This document shows, one piece after another, positions 8,220 to 16,853 of a DNA stretch of 28,695 bases. Every line of letters begins with the position of its first letter. Positions within the stretch are counted from its first letter, which is position 1. The position numbers and the translations under genes were made by a program. The stretch is taken from contig JAZNIY010000010.1 in the NCBI GenBank assembly GCA_045577735.1, forward strand, positions 1 through 28,695. Reading direction: 5' to 3'. Source of the stretch: Stercoripulliclostridium_A sp045577735 (GTDB lineage: Bacteria > Bacillota > Clostridia > Christensenellales > DTU072). A model generated the notes under the pieces. The model was not told the DNA's origin, did no database searches, and saw nothing but the letters and a program-made list of their open reading frames with translations.

Positions 8220-10049
8220 TTATTTTTTAATTGTGGTTTTTGCTTTCAACCAACAAAACAACTTGTTTGATTTACCTTTTTCCGGCAAATAGGAACCATA
8301 AATCGGCTTTTCAACAAAACAAACCTCTGGGGCATAAGCCCTTTCTTGCTCAAAAACGACTATTTCGTTATGCTCTTTTAATAACGGTGCCGGCACGTAA
8401 AGAGTACGCTCTGGTCCGATATTCCAATATCTGCCAAGGTTAAAGCCGTTAATGAACACACAGCCCTTTTGAAAACCTTTTAAGTCGATGAACGTGTCAC
8501 TTATTTCCTTTGCTTCGAATTCTCCTTTGAAGAATGCCGGGTAGGAAACCTCCTCTTTTGCGCCATAGTTAACTAACGGGGCCTCCTCCATTTCCATTGA
8601 GCGAATGGTCCAACCGCAAATTCTTTGGTCGGCAATTTTTACTTCTCCAATGCCCTTTCTATCGTAGAGCTTATCACCGTAGTTTACCCTGCCCATTGCT
8701 TCCACCAGAATATCAATTCTTATCTTTCCATTGAATGCCTTAACGGGTAGTTTATATACGTCTACGCCACCCTTATAATAGTCCACGTCCAAACGATTAA
8801 ACCTTCCTTTTAGTTCGCCGTTAACGTAAACGTATGCAATATCGTGTACGTCGGAAATGGTTAAAGTGGTATCGCCATAGTTACCACTAAATTCGGTGGA
8901 ATACAAAATATATCCTTGATTTTGACCGTAATGCTCCATAGGATATACAAGGTGCGATTCGCTCTTAATGGCAAACTCATCAATAACTTCTTTTAATTCC
9001 GCACGTCTATTCAATTCCACCTTAGGATATGACTTTGTAACGGGAGCTGGTGGCAACTCCTCAAAAGGTAGCCCTTGTGCTTTTAAAAGTACCTCGCGCG
9101 CTTTAAAATACTTCTCGGTATAGTCGCCCCATTCGGTTAGTGGTGCACCATAATCGTATGAGGTAACGTCCGGAGTATACCTTCCGTAGCAATTGGCGCC
9201 CGACGTAAAACCAAAATTCGTGCCTCCGTGGAACATATAAAAGTTAAATCCCGCACCTATATCTATAAACTCTTTAAGATAGGATGCAACTTGTGTCGCG
9301 CTCGAACCAGCGTTATATTTGCCACCATAATTAGTGAACCAACCACACCAAAACTCACCACAAACAAGTGGCTTATTGGGTTGCATTTCCTTCAAATCTT
9401 CAAACTTCTTCTTGGGATGAGAGCCAAAGTTTGCAACCATAAGTTCACCATCCAAACTACCCCCGGAAAGATGGGTACGACTTTCTCCGTCCGAAGTAAA
9501 AAGCAAGCAGTCAATATCATTTTCACGATATATCTCTTTAAGACGATTTAAATACTCCTTGTCCCTACCATAACTTCCATACTCGTTTTCCACCTGCATA
9601 GCAATAACGCAACCACCACGGCTTATTTGTAGGTCCTTTATTTCATCAAATAGCTTACTTAAATATCTTTCTACGTAACGCATATATTTGGGTTCGTTTA
9701 CGCGAAGCTTAATATCGTTATATTTTAAAAGCCACGCTGGGAAACCACCAAAATCCCACTCTGCACAAATATACGGACCCGGTCTAACGATAACGTATAA
9801 ACCAAGCTCTTGCGCCGTTTTAATGAATGCTCTAATATCGTTTCTTCCACTAAAATCAAAGTGCCCTTCACGTTTTTCGTGCACGTTCCAAGCAACGTAG
9901 GTTTCAACGGTGTTTAGTCCCATTGCTTTCAGCTTCAAAAGTCTGTCGCGCCAATACTCCGGAAGCACTCGAAAATAATGTATTGCACCGGAATATAGAT
10001 TAAACTCCTTGCCGTTCAAATAAAATTTTCCTTCTTTATGGTTGAACAT
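8220..10049 (-). CDS. glycoside hydrolase family 35 beta-galactosidase
   Basis: A 609-residue retaining beta-galactosidase of GH35. The start of the barrel (SGAIHYFRVLPEYWRDRL, then GLNTVETYVAWNVHE) and RPGPYICAEWDFGGFPAWL are family signatures. The likely acid/base is E156 in VENEYGSYG and the nucleophile is E232 in CGEFWCGW. Two C-terminal jelly-roll domains follow (about 370-600; GFQKGCVFINGFNLGRYW is characteristic). There is no signal peptide, so it should act on imported galactosides. A GGAG site lies 7 bases before the ATG. It forms a single-gene unit with its own promoter and terminator and faces the FAD gene at 10154. The CG operator found at other promoters is absent here. Confidence 0.92.
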   Translation of the reverse strand: MFNHKEGKFYLNGKEFNLYSGAIHYFRVLPEYWRDRLLKLKAMGLNTVETYVAWNVHEKREGHFDFSGRNDIRAFIKTAQELGLYVIVRPGPYICAEWDFGGFPAWLLKYNDIKLRVNEPKYMRYVERYLSKLFDEIKDLQISRGGCVIAMQVENEYGSYGRDKEYLNRLKEIYRENDIDCLLFTSDGESRTHLSGGSLDGELMVANFGSHPKKKFEDLKEMQPNKPLVCGEFWCGWFTNYGGKYNAGSSATQVASYLKEFIDIGAGFNFYMFHGGTNFGFTSGANCYGRYTPDVTSYDYGAPLTEWGDYTEKYFKAREVLLKAQGLPFEELPPAPVTKSYPKVELNRRAELKEVIDEFAIKSESHLVYPMEHYGQNQGYILYSTEFSGNYGDTTLTISDVHDIAYVYVNGELKGRFNRLDVDYYKGGVDVYKLPVKAFNGKIRIDILVEAMGRVNYGDKLYDRKGIGEVKIADQRICGWTIRSMEMEEAPLVNYGAKEEVSYPAFFKGEFEAKEISDTFIDLKGFQKGCVFINGFNLGRYWNIGPERTLYVPAPLLKEHNEIVVFEQERAYAPEVCFVEKPIYGSYLPEKGKSNKLFCWLKAKTTIKK

Positions 10050-10073
10050 GTTTTTCTCCTTGATTATGAAAAA

Positions 10074-10102
10074 ATTATAACATATTTTACTTGTTTACAC
10101 AA
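10074..10102 (-). promoter_or_regulatory. promoter of the GH35 gene
   Basis: On the minus strand TTGTGT (10097-10102), 17-base spacer, TATAAT (10074-10079). Its -35 box overlaps that of the opposing promoter for the FAD gene, in the partly palindromic TTGTTTACACAA (10091-10102). Confidence 0.7.
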
Positions 10103-10122
10103 TAGCACTTTTATGTTATAAT
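10094..10122 (+). promoter_or_regulatory. promoter of the FAD-dependent protein gene
   Basis: TTTACA (10094-10099), 17-base spacer, TATAAT (10117-10122). The -10 box covers the upstream ATG at 10121, so that ATG cannot be the start; the one at 10154 is. Confidence 0.8.
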
Positions 10123-10153
10123 GGTTTGGAACGAAAATTTTAAGGAGACAACT

Positions 10154-11515
10154 ATGAATTACGACGTTGTAATAGTTGGTGGTGGCATAGGTGGTCTAAT
10201 GGCAGCACATAGGCTAACCAAGGAATGCCCCGAAAAGTCTGTTTGTGTTATTGATCGTGGTAAGGCTCTTGACAAACGCAAGTGCCCCGTTGCTACTCAC
10301 CTTACCGAAAGTTGCATTAAGTGTAAGCAATGCGCCATCATGGAAGGCATTGGTGGAGCAGGTGCTTTTAGTGACGGAAAATTTAATATCACTACCGAAT
10401 ACGGTGGTTGGCTACAAGACTACATTGGTGAAAAAGCAACCATTGATTACATCAACCAAGTTTCGGACATTTTGAACGAGTTTGGCGCAACCGAAAAGAC
10501 CTACTCCCCTAGCGATGAAATAAAGCTAGAGTGCTTAAAGCACGATTTGTACCTACTCCAAGCAACCGTCAAACACCTTGGCACAGATGGTAACTTTAGA
10601 GTTATGAGTGCTCTAATGGACTATCTTAATAAGAAAGTCACCGTAATTACAGAAACAGCCGTTACCGACGTAAATATTGAAGAAAACTACGTCAAAACCG
10701 ACAAAGGTGATGTAATTGGATACAAAGACTTAATTCTTGCAATTGGCAGAAGCGGTTCCGAATGGTTCGGAAAATGGTGCCGAAAGAATGGGATTGAGGT
10801 TATAAATAACCAAGTTGACTTGGGCGTTAGAGTGGAGCTCCCTAGAATTATTTGGGAGGGCATTTCCGAAAAAATTTATGAACCAAAGATCTTCTATCGC
10901 ACAAAAGACCACGGCGACTGCACTCGTACTTTCTGCTTCAACTCAGGCGGTGAAGTTGTTATTGAAAACAACGAGGGTATCCTTACGGTTAACGGACACG
11001 CTAACTCCAACCCCGCCCTCAAAACACAAAACTCTAACTTCTCCATTCTATCCACTACCCGTTTCACCCAACCATTTAACGAGCCTATAGCCTATGCAAA
11101 ACACATTTGCAAGCTCGCAAATATGATAGCCGGTGGTGGCGTTATAGTCCAACGCTTTGGTGACCTTGTAAACAATCGCCGTACTAACGATCATCGCTTA
11201 AAGCAATCTCGCGTTCGTCCTTCATTGAATGCCGTTGCCGGTGACCTTTCTTTGTGTATTCCCAAGCGTCAGCTGGATAATATTATCGAAACGATATATG
11301 CCCTCGATAAAATTGCCCCCGGTACTGCAAACTACGACACCCTACTCTATGGCGTAGAAGCAAAGTTCTATTCCATTAAGCCCAAGTTCCAAGACAACGA
11401 CTTTAGAATTCGCGATAATATCTATACCATAGGCGATGGTGCAGGAATTACCCGTGGTCTTGCACAAGCCGGTGCAAACGGCCTTTACGTAGCTGATCTA
11501 ATTAAAAAGTGCTAA
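10154..11515 (+). CDS. FAD-dependent dehydrogenase-like protein (COG2509 type)
   Basis: A 453-residue flavoprotein. The N-terminal dinucleotide-binding motif VVIVGGGIGGLMAAHRL (about 5-21) binds FAD. The segment GIGGAGAFSDGKFN (about 64-77) is typical of the uncharacterised COG2509 FAD-dependent dehydrogenase group. The C-terminal IYTIGDGAGITRGLAQAGANG is the second FAD contact. Four cysteines lie close together after residue 30 (CPVATHLTESCIKCKQC) and recall a metal or redox site; this pattern occurs in the family. The substrate is unknown. The start at 10154 has AAGGAG seven bases upstream. A single-gene unit with a consensus promoter and a strong terminator. Confidence 0.85.
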   Translation: MNYDVVIVGGGIGGLMAAHRLTKECPEKSVCVIDRGKALDKRKCPVATHLTESCIKCKQCAIMEGIGGAGAFSDGKFNITTEYGGWLQDYIGEKATIDYINQVSDILNEFGATEKTYSPSDEIKLECLKHDLYLLQATVKHLGTDGNFRVMSALMDYLNKKVTVITETAVTDVNIEENYVKTDKGDVIGYKDLILAIGRSGSEWFGKWCRKNGIEVINNQVDLGVRVELPRIIWEGISEKIYEPKIFYRTKDHGDCTRTFCFNSGGEVVIENNEGILTVNGHANSNPALKTQNSNFSILSTTRFTQPFNEPIAYAKHICKLANMIAGGGVIVQRFGDLVNNRRTNDHRLKQSRVRPSLNAVAGDLSLCIPKRQLDNIIETIYALDKIAPGTANYDTLLYGVEAKFYSIKPKFQDNDFRIRDNIYTIGDGAGITRGLAQAGANGLYVADLIKKC

Positions 11516-11530
11516 ACAATCAACAATTAT

Positions 11531-11567
11531 AAAAAGAACTTGGTTAAACCAACCAAGTTCTTTTTTA
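11531..11567 (+). terminator. intrinsic terminator after the FAD gene
   Basis: A 15-base stem, 11531-11545 with 11551-11565, core GAACTTGGTT/AACCAAGTTC, loop AAACC, running into T. It starts 16 bases after the stop codon. Confidence 0.92.
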
Positions 11568-11585
11568 TTACTGAAGTTATATAAA

Positions 11586-11694
11586 CTTTAGCTTTTGGAT
11601 GAGATGCGACGAAAAGGCGTTATTGACCGACGGGAGTTTACTAAGCGTAAATGACCGAGGGAAATGTTGCCTTTACTAGACAGGTCGCCTAAAG
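11586..11694 (+). repeat. dispersed hairpin element, copy 2
   Basis: Lies in the 197-base gap between the convergent FAD and LRR genes. Nested pairs: 11586-11591 with 11689-11694 (CTTTAG/CTAAAG), 11606-11610 with 11684-11688 (GCGAC/GTCGC), 11614-11618 with 11669-11673 (AAGGC/GCCTT), then a weaker helix up to C11628-G11659. The apex 11629-11659 matches the apex of copy 1 (268-298) at 26 of 31 positions. Outer stems differ completely in sequence from copy 1 yet still pair, and one apex pair changes from A-T to G-C. Tandem G-A pairs form in the + sense only. No promoter of its own was evident. Confidence 0.55.
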
Positions 11695-11712
11695 ACAAAG
11701 TCTACTAATTAT

Positions 11713-12639
11713 TTATAGGTAATTAATAGTATAAGTCTTCATCTTGCGCCCATTATCAGTGGGATACCATTTTGTACCGAATATGCCTTGATCTTGCAAG
11801 TCGGAAACTTTGGCTTCGCTCTTGCCATAAATATTAATGGTGGTTACGGCGCGACAGTTATAGAATGCGTAGTCCCCAATACTTTCTACGGTTGAAGGAA
11901 TAGTAATGGTCGTGAAACCTTTAATATCACCATCGTCCGTACGGTTACAATAACTAAAAGCATCTTTTCCAATGGTCTTTAGCCCTTCGGGAAGAAGGGG
12001 AGATGCCATTTCACTGCATTTGAAAAATGCCATTTCGCCAATATTTTCTAGCGTGGAAGGAAGAATTACTTCACGCAAATAATAACAATGATAGAACGCT
12101 TTGCCACGAATACTCTTCACACCTTCGGGTATAACGTAGGTCGCATAACTTTCAACGTTCATTTTGTTATCGATATCAGCGCCTTTTCTAACCGGATAAT
12201 AAATAAGTTCCGTCATATCCTTGTTAAATAGCACCCCGTCAACCGATGTAAAATAGGGATTTTCGGGATCAACGACGAAGCCCTTTCCATTCTTGCCATA
12301 TTCGTCTGCACCTAAACCTTGAAGGTTGGTAAAGCCCCAAGTGTCAATTTCTCGTACGTTTTTACCTATATAAATCGTATATAAGTTTTCAGCATTAACA
12401 ACGCCTTGCGCTCCAACTTTAGTTACGGGCTTACCATCTATTTCATCGGGTATGGTGATCTCGTGTATAAGGGTGCTGTCGGTGTAACCTGCAATGGTGA
12501 TTTCACCATTTTCTTCCACAACGTACTCAATGTTATTTTCCCAAGTTTTATTGCATCCAACCAGCATTTGAGAAAATAAAACCCCTAGCGCCAAAACACA
12601 AGCTATTGCAACTATTTTCTTTCTTCTATTCTTCATCAT
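11713..12639 (-). CDS. BspA-like leucine-rich repeat lipoprotein
   Basis: A 308-residue exported protein. Residues 1-28 form a lipoprotein signal (MMKNRRKK, hydrophobic core, lipobox LVGC), so C29 should be lipid-anchored. The rest holds LRR_5/BspA-type repeats of about 23 residues, such as ITIPDEIDGKPVTKVG, VIPEGVKSIRGKAFYHC, ILPSTLENIGEMAFFKC and TIPSTVESIGDYAFYNC. These repeats usually mediate binding to host or other surfaces; no enzyme motif is visible. The start overlaps the end of the sugar symporter gene by 14 bases, with GAGGAGG six bases before the ATG, so the two are co-translated. That pairing suggests a surface partner of sugar uptake, which is inference. Confidence 0.87.
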   Translation of the reverse strand: MMKNRRKKIVAIACVLALGVLFSQMLVGCNKTWENNIEYVVEENGEITIAGYTDSTLIHEITIPDEIDGKPVTKVGAQGVVNAENLYTIYIGKNVREIDTWGFTNLQGLGADEYGKNGKGFVVDPENPYFTSVDGVLFNKDMTELIYYPVRKGADIDNKMNVESYATYVIPEGVKSIRGKAFYHCYYLREVILPSTLENIGEMAFFKCSEMASPLLPEGLKTIGKDAFSYCNRTDDGDIKGFTTITIPSTVESIGDYAFYNCRAVTTINIYGKSEAKVSDLQDQGIFGTKWYPTDNGRKMKTYTINYL

Positions 12640-14392
12640 TCGTTACCTCCTCTTGTGTTACAACGTCGCTAACATCAGCTCCTACGGTAGCTACAGCAAG
12701 TTCTGCCTGCAAATTATCCAAGGCCTGCCTTTCAGCCTCTACGCGCTCACGTATTTCCTTGACGCATTTTGCGTGTTCCGCTCTAGTTAGGGTATAGAAA
12801 ATATAAGGTATTGTCGAACCGGTTAGGGCTATTACCGATACTATGACGTAAATGGTAGTAACGTCTTGGAAAATACCGCTGTCGAACATTACGTCCCAGT
12901 CGGAGGTAAAACCAACCCTTTCTAGGAACATAGGAATTATTAGTCCTATGGTTGTGGTAATCGGCGTTGTAAACCAACCGAACATCGTAACCATATTGTC
13001 CGCTCTTTCGCCGGTTTTCCATTGGTGATAGTCCAAAATATCGGCGTTTAGGCTCCTAGATATGCCGTTTGAGCAAGCCGTAAGTGCGCTTCTTATGAAT
13101 ACGAATAAAATTAGGAGCGCAACGCTATCGAACTTAATAGCTAGCAAATAGCAAGCTGTAACGGCAATCCAAACTGCACGAACAATGAGTAGAATGTTGC
13201 GCTTTTCAAACCTCTTTATTAGTACGGGCGTTGCAAGATTGCCAATAACCGAGGTGATTCCTACTATGCCAACTATACCACTAATCCACTCAAGACGTAG
13301 GTTATAAATCAAGAAATAATTCATAACGCCGTCTGCGTAAGCATTCCAACCTTCGAAGATAGCACAAATATTTATAATCCAGAAGAACTTGTTTTTAAGC
13401 AGTTTCTTTGCTGCATCACCAAACTTGACTTTGGGTTTTGTCTCATAGTTTTCTGCAATTCTTTCTTGAACCTTAACAAAGACAAAGCCAACGGCACAGC
13501 TAATAGCTGCAAGTACGGGAATGAATATTTGGTAGGAACGTATGTCAAGATAACCGCCGGTAAGAACAATCATCATAGGGAATATGATTCTGAATATAGA
13601 ACGCAAAAGCCCTATTGCTATTCCACCTATAGAATATATCTTTTGACGCTCTACCGAGTTGGGTGTTATAACTGCTACTATTGCCAGTGCGTTATCACTA
13701 TACAATGCAGTGAAGCGCGAGCGCAAAGTAAACAATGCGTGCAGTAAAACAAGCTTCGTCGTATACTCTAACGTTGGTGGCACAAATGGAATTACGCTTG
13801 TTAAAATGGCAATTGGAATTCCATACATCATCATAAACGGTTTGTATCTACCAAATTTTCTACAAAGCTTTGAACGAATAAACCAGTTTACGAAGTTGCC
13901 TACACCACTAATAACGAGTATATTGCCTACAAGTTGTGGCAGACCTTTTATGATTTTAACGTCCATTCCCCACAACGTAGAAGGTATGCAATAGCACCCT
14001 ATACCGGCAATTATGGTTACCGAATATGCGATTATGCATTTCTTCGCCGTTTGCTTGTCTACTTTACCTAGGTTCTCAAAAACCGTCATCGTAAGTGGCT
14101 CCATATAGATGGTAGCATACTTTACTATTAGGGCAATAATAGAGATAATGGAAAAGTCCATAAGGGATATACCCATAATGGACCCACAAAAATAGCCTGC
14201 TGTAAAAGCAATGGTGTCTCCGGCAAGGAAGGTGAATGCACTAATGCCCATATTGCCAACACAATAGGACAAAAATTCCTTTATGCTAAGGTATTCTCCC
14301 TCGAGTGGCATATTCCAATGCGCTTTTACAAAGCCATACCCATTGACAGCAAGTGTTTTAACTTTGTCCTTGGTTTTAGAAAAAAACGACAT
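12626..14392 (-). CDS. GPH-type sugar:cation symporter (MFS)
   Basis: A 588-residue membrane transporter of the glycoside-pentoside-hexuronide family, related to MelB. It has about twelve hydrophobic helices between residues 45 and 540. The motif LNADILDYHQWKTGERADNM near residue 450 is the family signature. Residues 1-40 are a longer cytosolic start than usual, and the C-terminal 45 residues are charged and coiled-coil-prone (EIRERVEAERQALDNLQAEL). It probably imports an oligosaccharide or glycoside with a cation; the sugar is not determinable. AAGGAG lies six bases before the ATG. First gene of a two-gene operon with the LRR lipoprotein; its promoter carries the CG operator in the spacer. 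Confidence 0.87.
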   Translation of the reverse strand: MSFFSKTKDKVKTLAVNGYGFVKAHWNMPLEGEYLSIKEFLSYCVGNMGISAFTFLAGDTIAFTAGYFCGSIMGISLMDFSIISIIALIVKYATIYMEPLTMTVFENLGKVDKQTAKKCIIAYSVTIIAGIGCYCIPSTLWGMDVKIIKGLPQLVGNILVISGVGNFVNWFIRSKLCRKFGRYKPFMMMYGIPIAILTSVIPFVPPTLEYTTKLVLLHALFTLRSRFTALYSDNALAIVAVITPNSVERQKIYSIGGIAIGLLRSIFRIIFPMMIVLTGGYLDIRSYQIFIPVLAAISCAVGFVFVKVQERIAENYETKPKVKFGDAAKKLLKNKFFWIINICAIFEGWNAYADGVMNYFLIYNLRLEWISGIVGIVGITSVIGNLATPVLIKRFEKRNILLIVRAVWIAVTACYLLAIKFDSVALLILFVFIRSALTACSNGISRSLNADILDYHQWKTGERADNMVTMFGWFTTPITTTIGLIIPMFLERVGFTSDWDVMFDSGIFQDVTTIYVIVSVIALTGSTIPYIFYTLTRAEHAKCVKEIRERVEAERQALDNLQAELAVATVGADVSDVVTQEEVTNDEE

Positions 14393-14424
14393 CTCCTACT
14401 CCTTTGATAAGTCTTTACGCATAT

Positions 14425-14453
14425 ATGTTAACACACGCGCGCGAATTTTTCAA
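14425..14453 (-). promoter_or_regulatory. promoter of the symporter-LRR operon
   Basis: On the minus strand TTGAAA (14448-14453), 17-base spacer, TAACAT (14425-14430). Weaker than the other promoters here. Confidence 0.65.
14435..14444. promoter_or_regulatory. candidate operator, CG palindrome 3
   Basis: ACGCGCGCGA, one base from the perfect palindrome at 4639-4648, again inside a -35/-10 spacer. Confidence 0.5.
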
Positions 14454-14478
14454 GGGCGAGTTTCACCTGTTTGAAGTT

Positions 14479-14500
14479 AAAAAAAAGGAACTTTCGTTCC
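14479..14500 (-). terminator. intrinsic terminator after the aroC operon
   Basis: On the minus strand GGAAC, loop GAAA, GTTCC, then eight T. The hairpin starts directly after the TAA stop of the phosphatase gene. Confidence 0.9.
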
Positions 14501-14965
14501 TTAATTGTTCTTGCTATTCATAATCGTATTAAAAAGTGCTTCACAGCCCAAAACGCAATCGTCATATGTGTCGTCAAAATTGCCGGTGTACCAAGGGTCT
14601 GCTACGTCGCGTTTTATTCCCGCATACTCTAAAAGCAATTTTACCTTACCTTTGGGATCGCCCCTAAATTTATACTCGAGATCATAAACGTTGTCACGGT
14701 CCATTGCTACTATGTAATCAAAGTTCTCATAATCATCATAGCAAACGAGCCTAGCAATTTTGCCCTCGGTGGAAATACCTACTTCCTTTAACTTTTCCCT
14801 AGTTCCACGATGAGGTCTACAACCAAGAGCATCGGTGTGACAAGCGCATGACTCAATATGGAATAGATGCGACACCTTATTCCTTTCCACCAGGTCTTTC
14901 ATTATAAACTCTGCCATAGGCGAACGGCAAATGTTACCATGACAAACGAAAAGTACACGATGCAT
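14501..14965 (-). CDS. low-molecular-weight protein tyrosine phosphatase
   Basis: A 154-residue phosphatase with the P-loop CHGNICRS at residues 8-15 (nucleophile C8, phosphate-binding R14) and the general-acid aspartate in VADPWYTG near residue 124. The family dephosphorylates tyrosine in proteins, often in the control of capsule synthesis; a bacterial arginine phosphatase branch also exists. I chose the ATG at 14963-14965: it forms a TAATG overlap with the preceding SDR gene and puts the P-loop near the N-terminus, as in the family. A TTG at 14992 would add nine unlikely residues. It is the last gene of the aroC operon. Its target is unknown. Confidence 0.9.
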   Translation of the reverse strand: MHRVLFVCHGNICRSPMAEFIMKDLVERNKVSHLFHIESCACHTDALGCRPHRGTREKLKEVGISTEGKIARLVCYDDYENFDYIVAMDRDNVYDLEYKFRGDPKGKVKLLLEYAGIKRDVADPWYTGNFDDTYDDCVLGCEALFNTIMNSKNN

Positions 14966-15672
14966 TATACCGTATATCCTCCGTCCACGCAAAGCACTTG
15001 TCCGGTAACGTAGGAAGCATCTTCACTTATAAAATATTTTATGGCGTGAGTAACGTCATGAGGTACACCGATTCTCGGTATTACCAATTCATCATCGCAA
15101 AAAGATTTCTTGGTCTCTTCGTCAAGAACGTCGCTCATAGGCGTATCAATAAGTCCAGGTGCAACACAGTTAACCGTTATTCCGGAAAGGCCAAGTTCCT
15201 TTGCAAGTGCCTTTGTAAAGCCAATCATACCTGCTTTACTTGCAGAATAATGTACCTCACACGAGCCACCGGTTACTCCCCACATTGAAGAAACGTTAAC
15301 TATGCGCCCCCATTTTTTAGAAATCATATTGGGGACTATCTTTTGAGTTAACAAAAATGCTCCCTTTAGGTTTACGCCCATCATGTCGTCATAATCTTGC
15401 TCACTAACCAAAGTAAACAAGTTGATTTCGGCGCGCCCCGCATTGTTTACGAGTACGTCAACGTTTTTTACCTCGTTTGCAAGGGTGTCTATGGACTCTC
15501 TGTCAAGGAGATTAAGGTACTTTGGAATAGCGCCGGTTTCGCTCGCTATTTTTTCCGCGCGCTCCTTGCCGGTGTAGTAGGTAAAATAAACTCTGTAACC
15601 AACTTCAACCAATTCTCTAACCAATTGTTCGCCTATTCCCGACGATCCACCCGTAACTAATACCGTCTTCAT
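14965..15672 (-). CDS. short-chain dehydrogenase/reductase, FabG-like
   Basis: A 235-residue NAD(P)H oxidoreductase of the classical SDR family. The cofactor motif TGGSSGIG is at 7-14, NNAG at 76-79, the catalytic serine at S129, and YSASK at 142-146 with Y142 and K146. The C-terminal CVAPGLIDTPM and YVTGQVLCVDGGYTV are typical of 3-oxoacyl-ACP reductases. It may be FabG or a look-alike for another substrate; no other fatty-acid genes lie nearby, so I do not use the symbol. Its ATG lies one base after the aroC stop codon and its TAA overlaps the phosphatase start, so the three are tightly coupled. Confidence 0.87.
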   Translation of the reverse strand: MKTVLVTGGSSGIGEQLVRELVEVGYRVYFTYYTGKERAEKIASETGAIPKYLNLLDRESIDTLANEVKNVDVLVNNAGRAEINLFTLVSEQDYDDMMGVNLKGAFLLTQKIVPNMISKKWGRIVNVSSMWGVTGGSCEVHYSASKAGMIGFTKALAKELGLSGITVNCVAPGLIDTPMSDVLDEETKKSFCDDELVIPRIGVPHDVTHAIKYFISEDASYVTGQVLCVDGGYTV

Positions 15673-15673
15673 A

Positions 15674-16789
15674 TTATTCGTTTTCCGTATCCTCTGCTAC
15701 CGAATTTAACTCAAAATAGCCCTTTCCTTCTAGCACGCTATCTAGCACGCAAATGGCAACTGCACTACTTACAACTATTGCGCCACGAGGAGCAAGACAG
15801 GTTACGTGCTCGCCCTTTACTTCTAGGTTTACAACTTTGTTCGTTTCAAAGTTAAGGGTCTTGAACGGTTGCTTTATGCTGGGAGTGGGCTTAAATGAGG
15901 TGCTAACTAAAATGGGCATTCCATTACTAATTCCACCATTAATTCCACCATTAAAATTGTTGTCGGTTTCTATTTTACCGTCGTTCAAAATGAAGCTGTC
16001 TGCAACTTCGGAACCTAGTGCGTGAGCAAACCTTGCGCCGTAGCCAAAGCTTACGCTCTTTACAGCAGGAACCGCAAACAAGAATGATGCTATCTTGGAT
16101 TCCAATCCATCAAACATAGGAGAGCCGTAACCAGCGGGCAGTCCAACAACGGCCGTTTCTACTGCACCACCAACACTATTGCCCGTTGCGCCCACGCTCA
16201 TAAGAAGTGAAACCATCTTCTTTCTTGCTTCCGTACTAATTGTTGCTAGAGGCGCTGAGTTAAGTCTATCTATCAACTCTTGAGAAAAATCGTTAGAAAA
16301 CTTTTCATCATAAACCTCGCCTATGCATTTAATGTGAGAAACAACCTTAACGTTCATCTTTTCCAAGTAGTCGGCACAAAGCATTCCGAAGAAAACAATG
16401 GGAAGAGTGCTTCTGCCCGAGCCGTGTCCACCACCGAAAGTATCGGCGTGGTTGTTATAACGAACGTTGGATACGTAGTCAGCGTGCGAGGGACGAGGAA
16501 CCTCTTTCTTGTAGTCAACGACGTCGACGTCTTTGTTGTAGAAAAGAACGGTTATGGGCGCACCATTGGTTATGCCGTTAGTCACGCCGGAAATTATAGT
16601 CGGTCTATCTTCATCCTTGCGTGCGGCAGTAAAATTATTAGAGCCTTGTCTTAGCTTTAAACCAAGCTTAATACGATCCAAATTTACCACAACGCCGGCA
16701 GGAAAATTGTGCAAAGTACCACCGACCATTTGGCCGTGCGCTTCACCAAAGAGAGAGAGTTTAAGGTTTGAACCCCATACTGAGCTCAT
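15674..16789 (-). CDS. aroC: chorismate synthase
   Basis: A 371-residue enzyme making chorismate from 5-enolpyruvylshikimate-3-phosphate, the last step of the shikimate pathway, with reduced FMN. Signatures: GEAHGQMVGGTLHNFPAG near the N-terminus, RPSHADY with GGGHGSGRST in the middle, and GGINGGISNGMPI towards the C-terminus. Length is normal for the family. I place the start at the ATG 16787-16789, with GGAGG seven bases upstream; the open frame runs on to 16957, but that would add 56 residues, cross the gene's promoter and overlap the divergent gene. First gene of an operon with an SDR and a tyrosine phosphatase; no other aro genes are in the window. Confidence 0.95.
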   Translation of the reverse strand: MSSVWGSNLKLSLFGEAHGQMVGGTLHNFPAGVVVNLDRIKLGLKLRQGSNNFTAARKDEDRPTIISGVTNGITNGAPITVLFYNKDVDVVDYKKEVPRPSHADYVSNVRYNNHADTFGGGHGSGRSTLPIVFFGMLCADYLEKMNVKVVSHIKCIGEVYDEKFSNDFSQELIDRLNSAPLATISTEARKKMVSLLMSVGATGNSVGGAVETAVVGLPAGYGSPMFDGLESKIASFLFAVPAVKSVSFGYGARFAHALGSEVADSFILNDGKIETDNNFNGGINGGISNGMPILVSTSFKPTPSIKQPFKTLNFETNKVVNLEVKGEHVTCLAPRGAIVVSSAVAICVLDSVLEGKGYFELNSVAEDTENE

Positions 16790-16817
16790 ATTAGCCTCCA
16801 AAATTTGAGTTATTGTT

Positions 16818-16846
16818 ATTATAACATCTTGAAAGTAATTTATCAA
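16818..16846 (-). promoter_or_regulatory. promoter of the aroC operon
   Basis: On the minus strand TTGATA (16841-16846), 17-base spacer, TATAAT (16818-16823). Confidence 0.8.
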
Positions 16847-16853
16847 GATATTA

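Noticed and set aside
10121..10153. Upstream ATG of the FAD gene
   Set aside because: The ATG is part of the TATAAT box and cannot be in the mRNA; AAGGAG precedes the ATG at 10154.
14966..14992. TTG start for the tyrosine phosphatase
   Set aside because: It adds nine residues before the conserved N-terminus; the TAATG overlap at 14965 is a better start.
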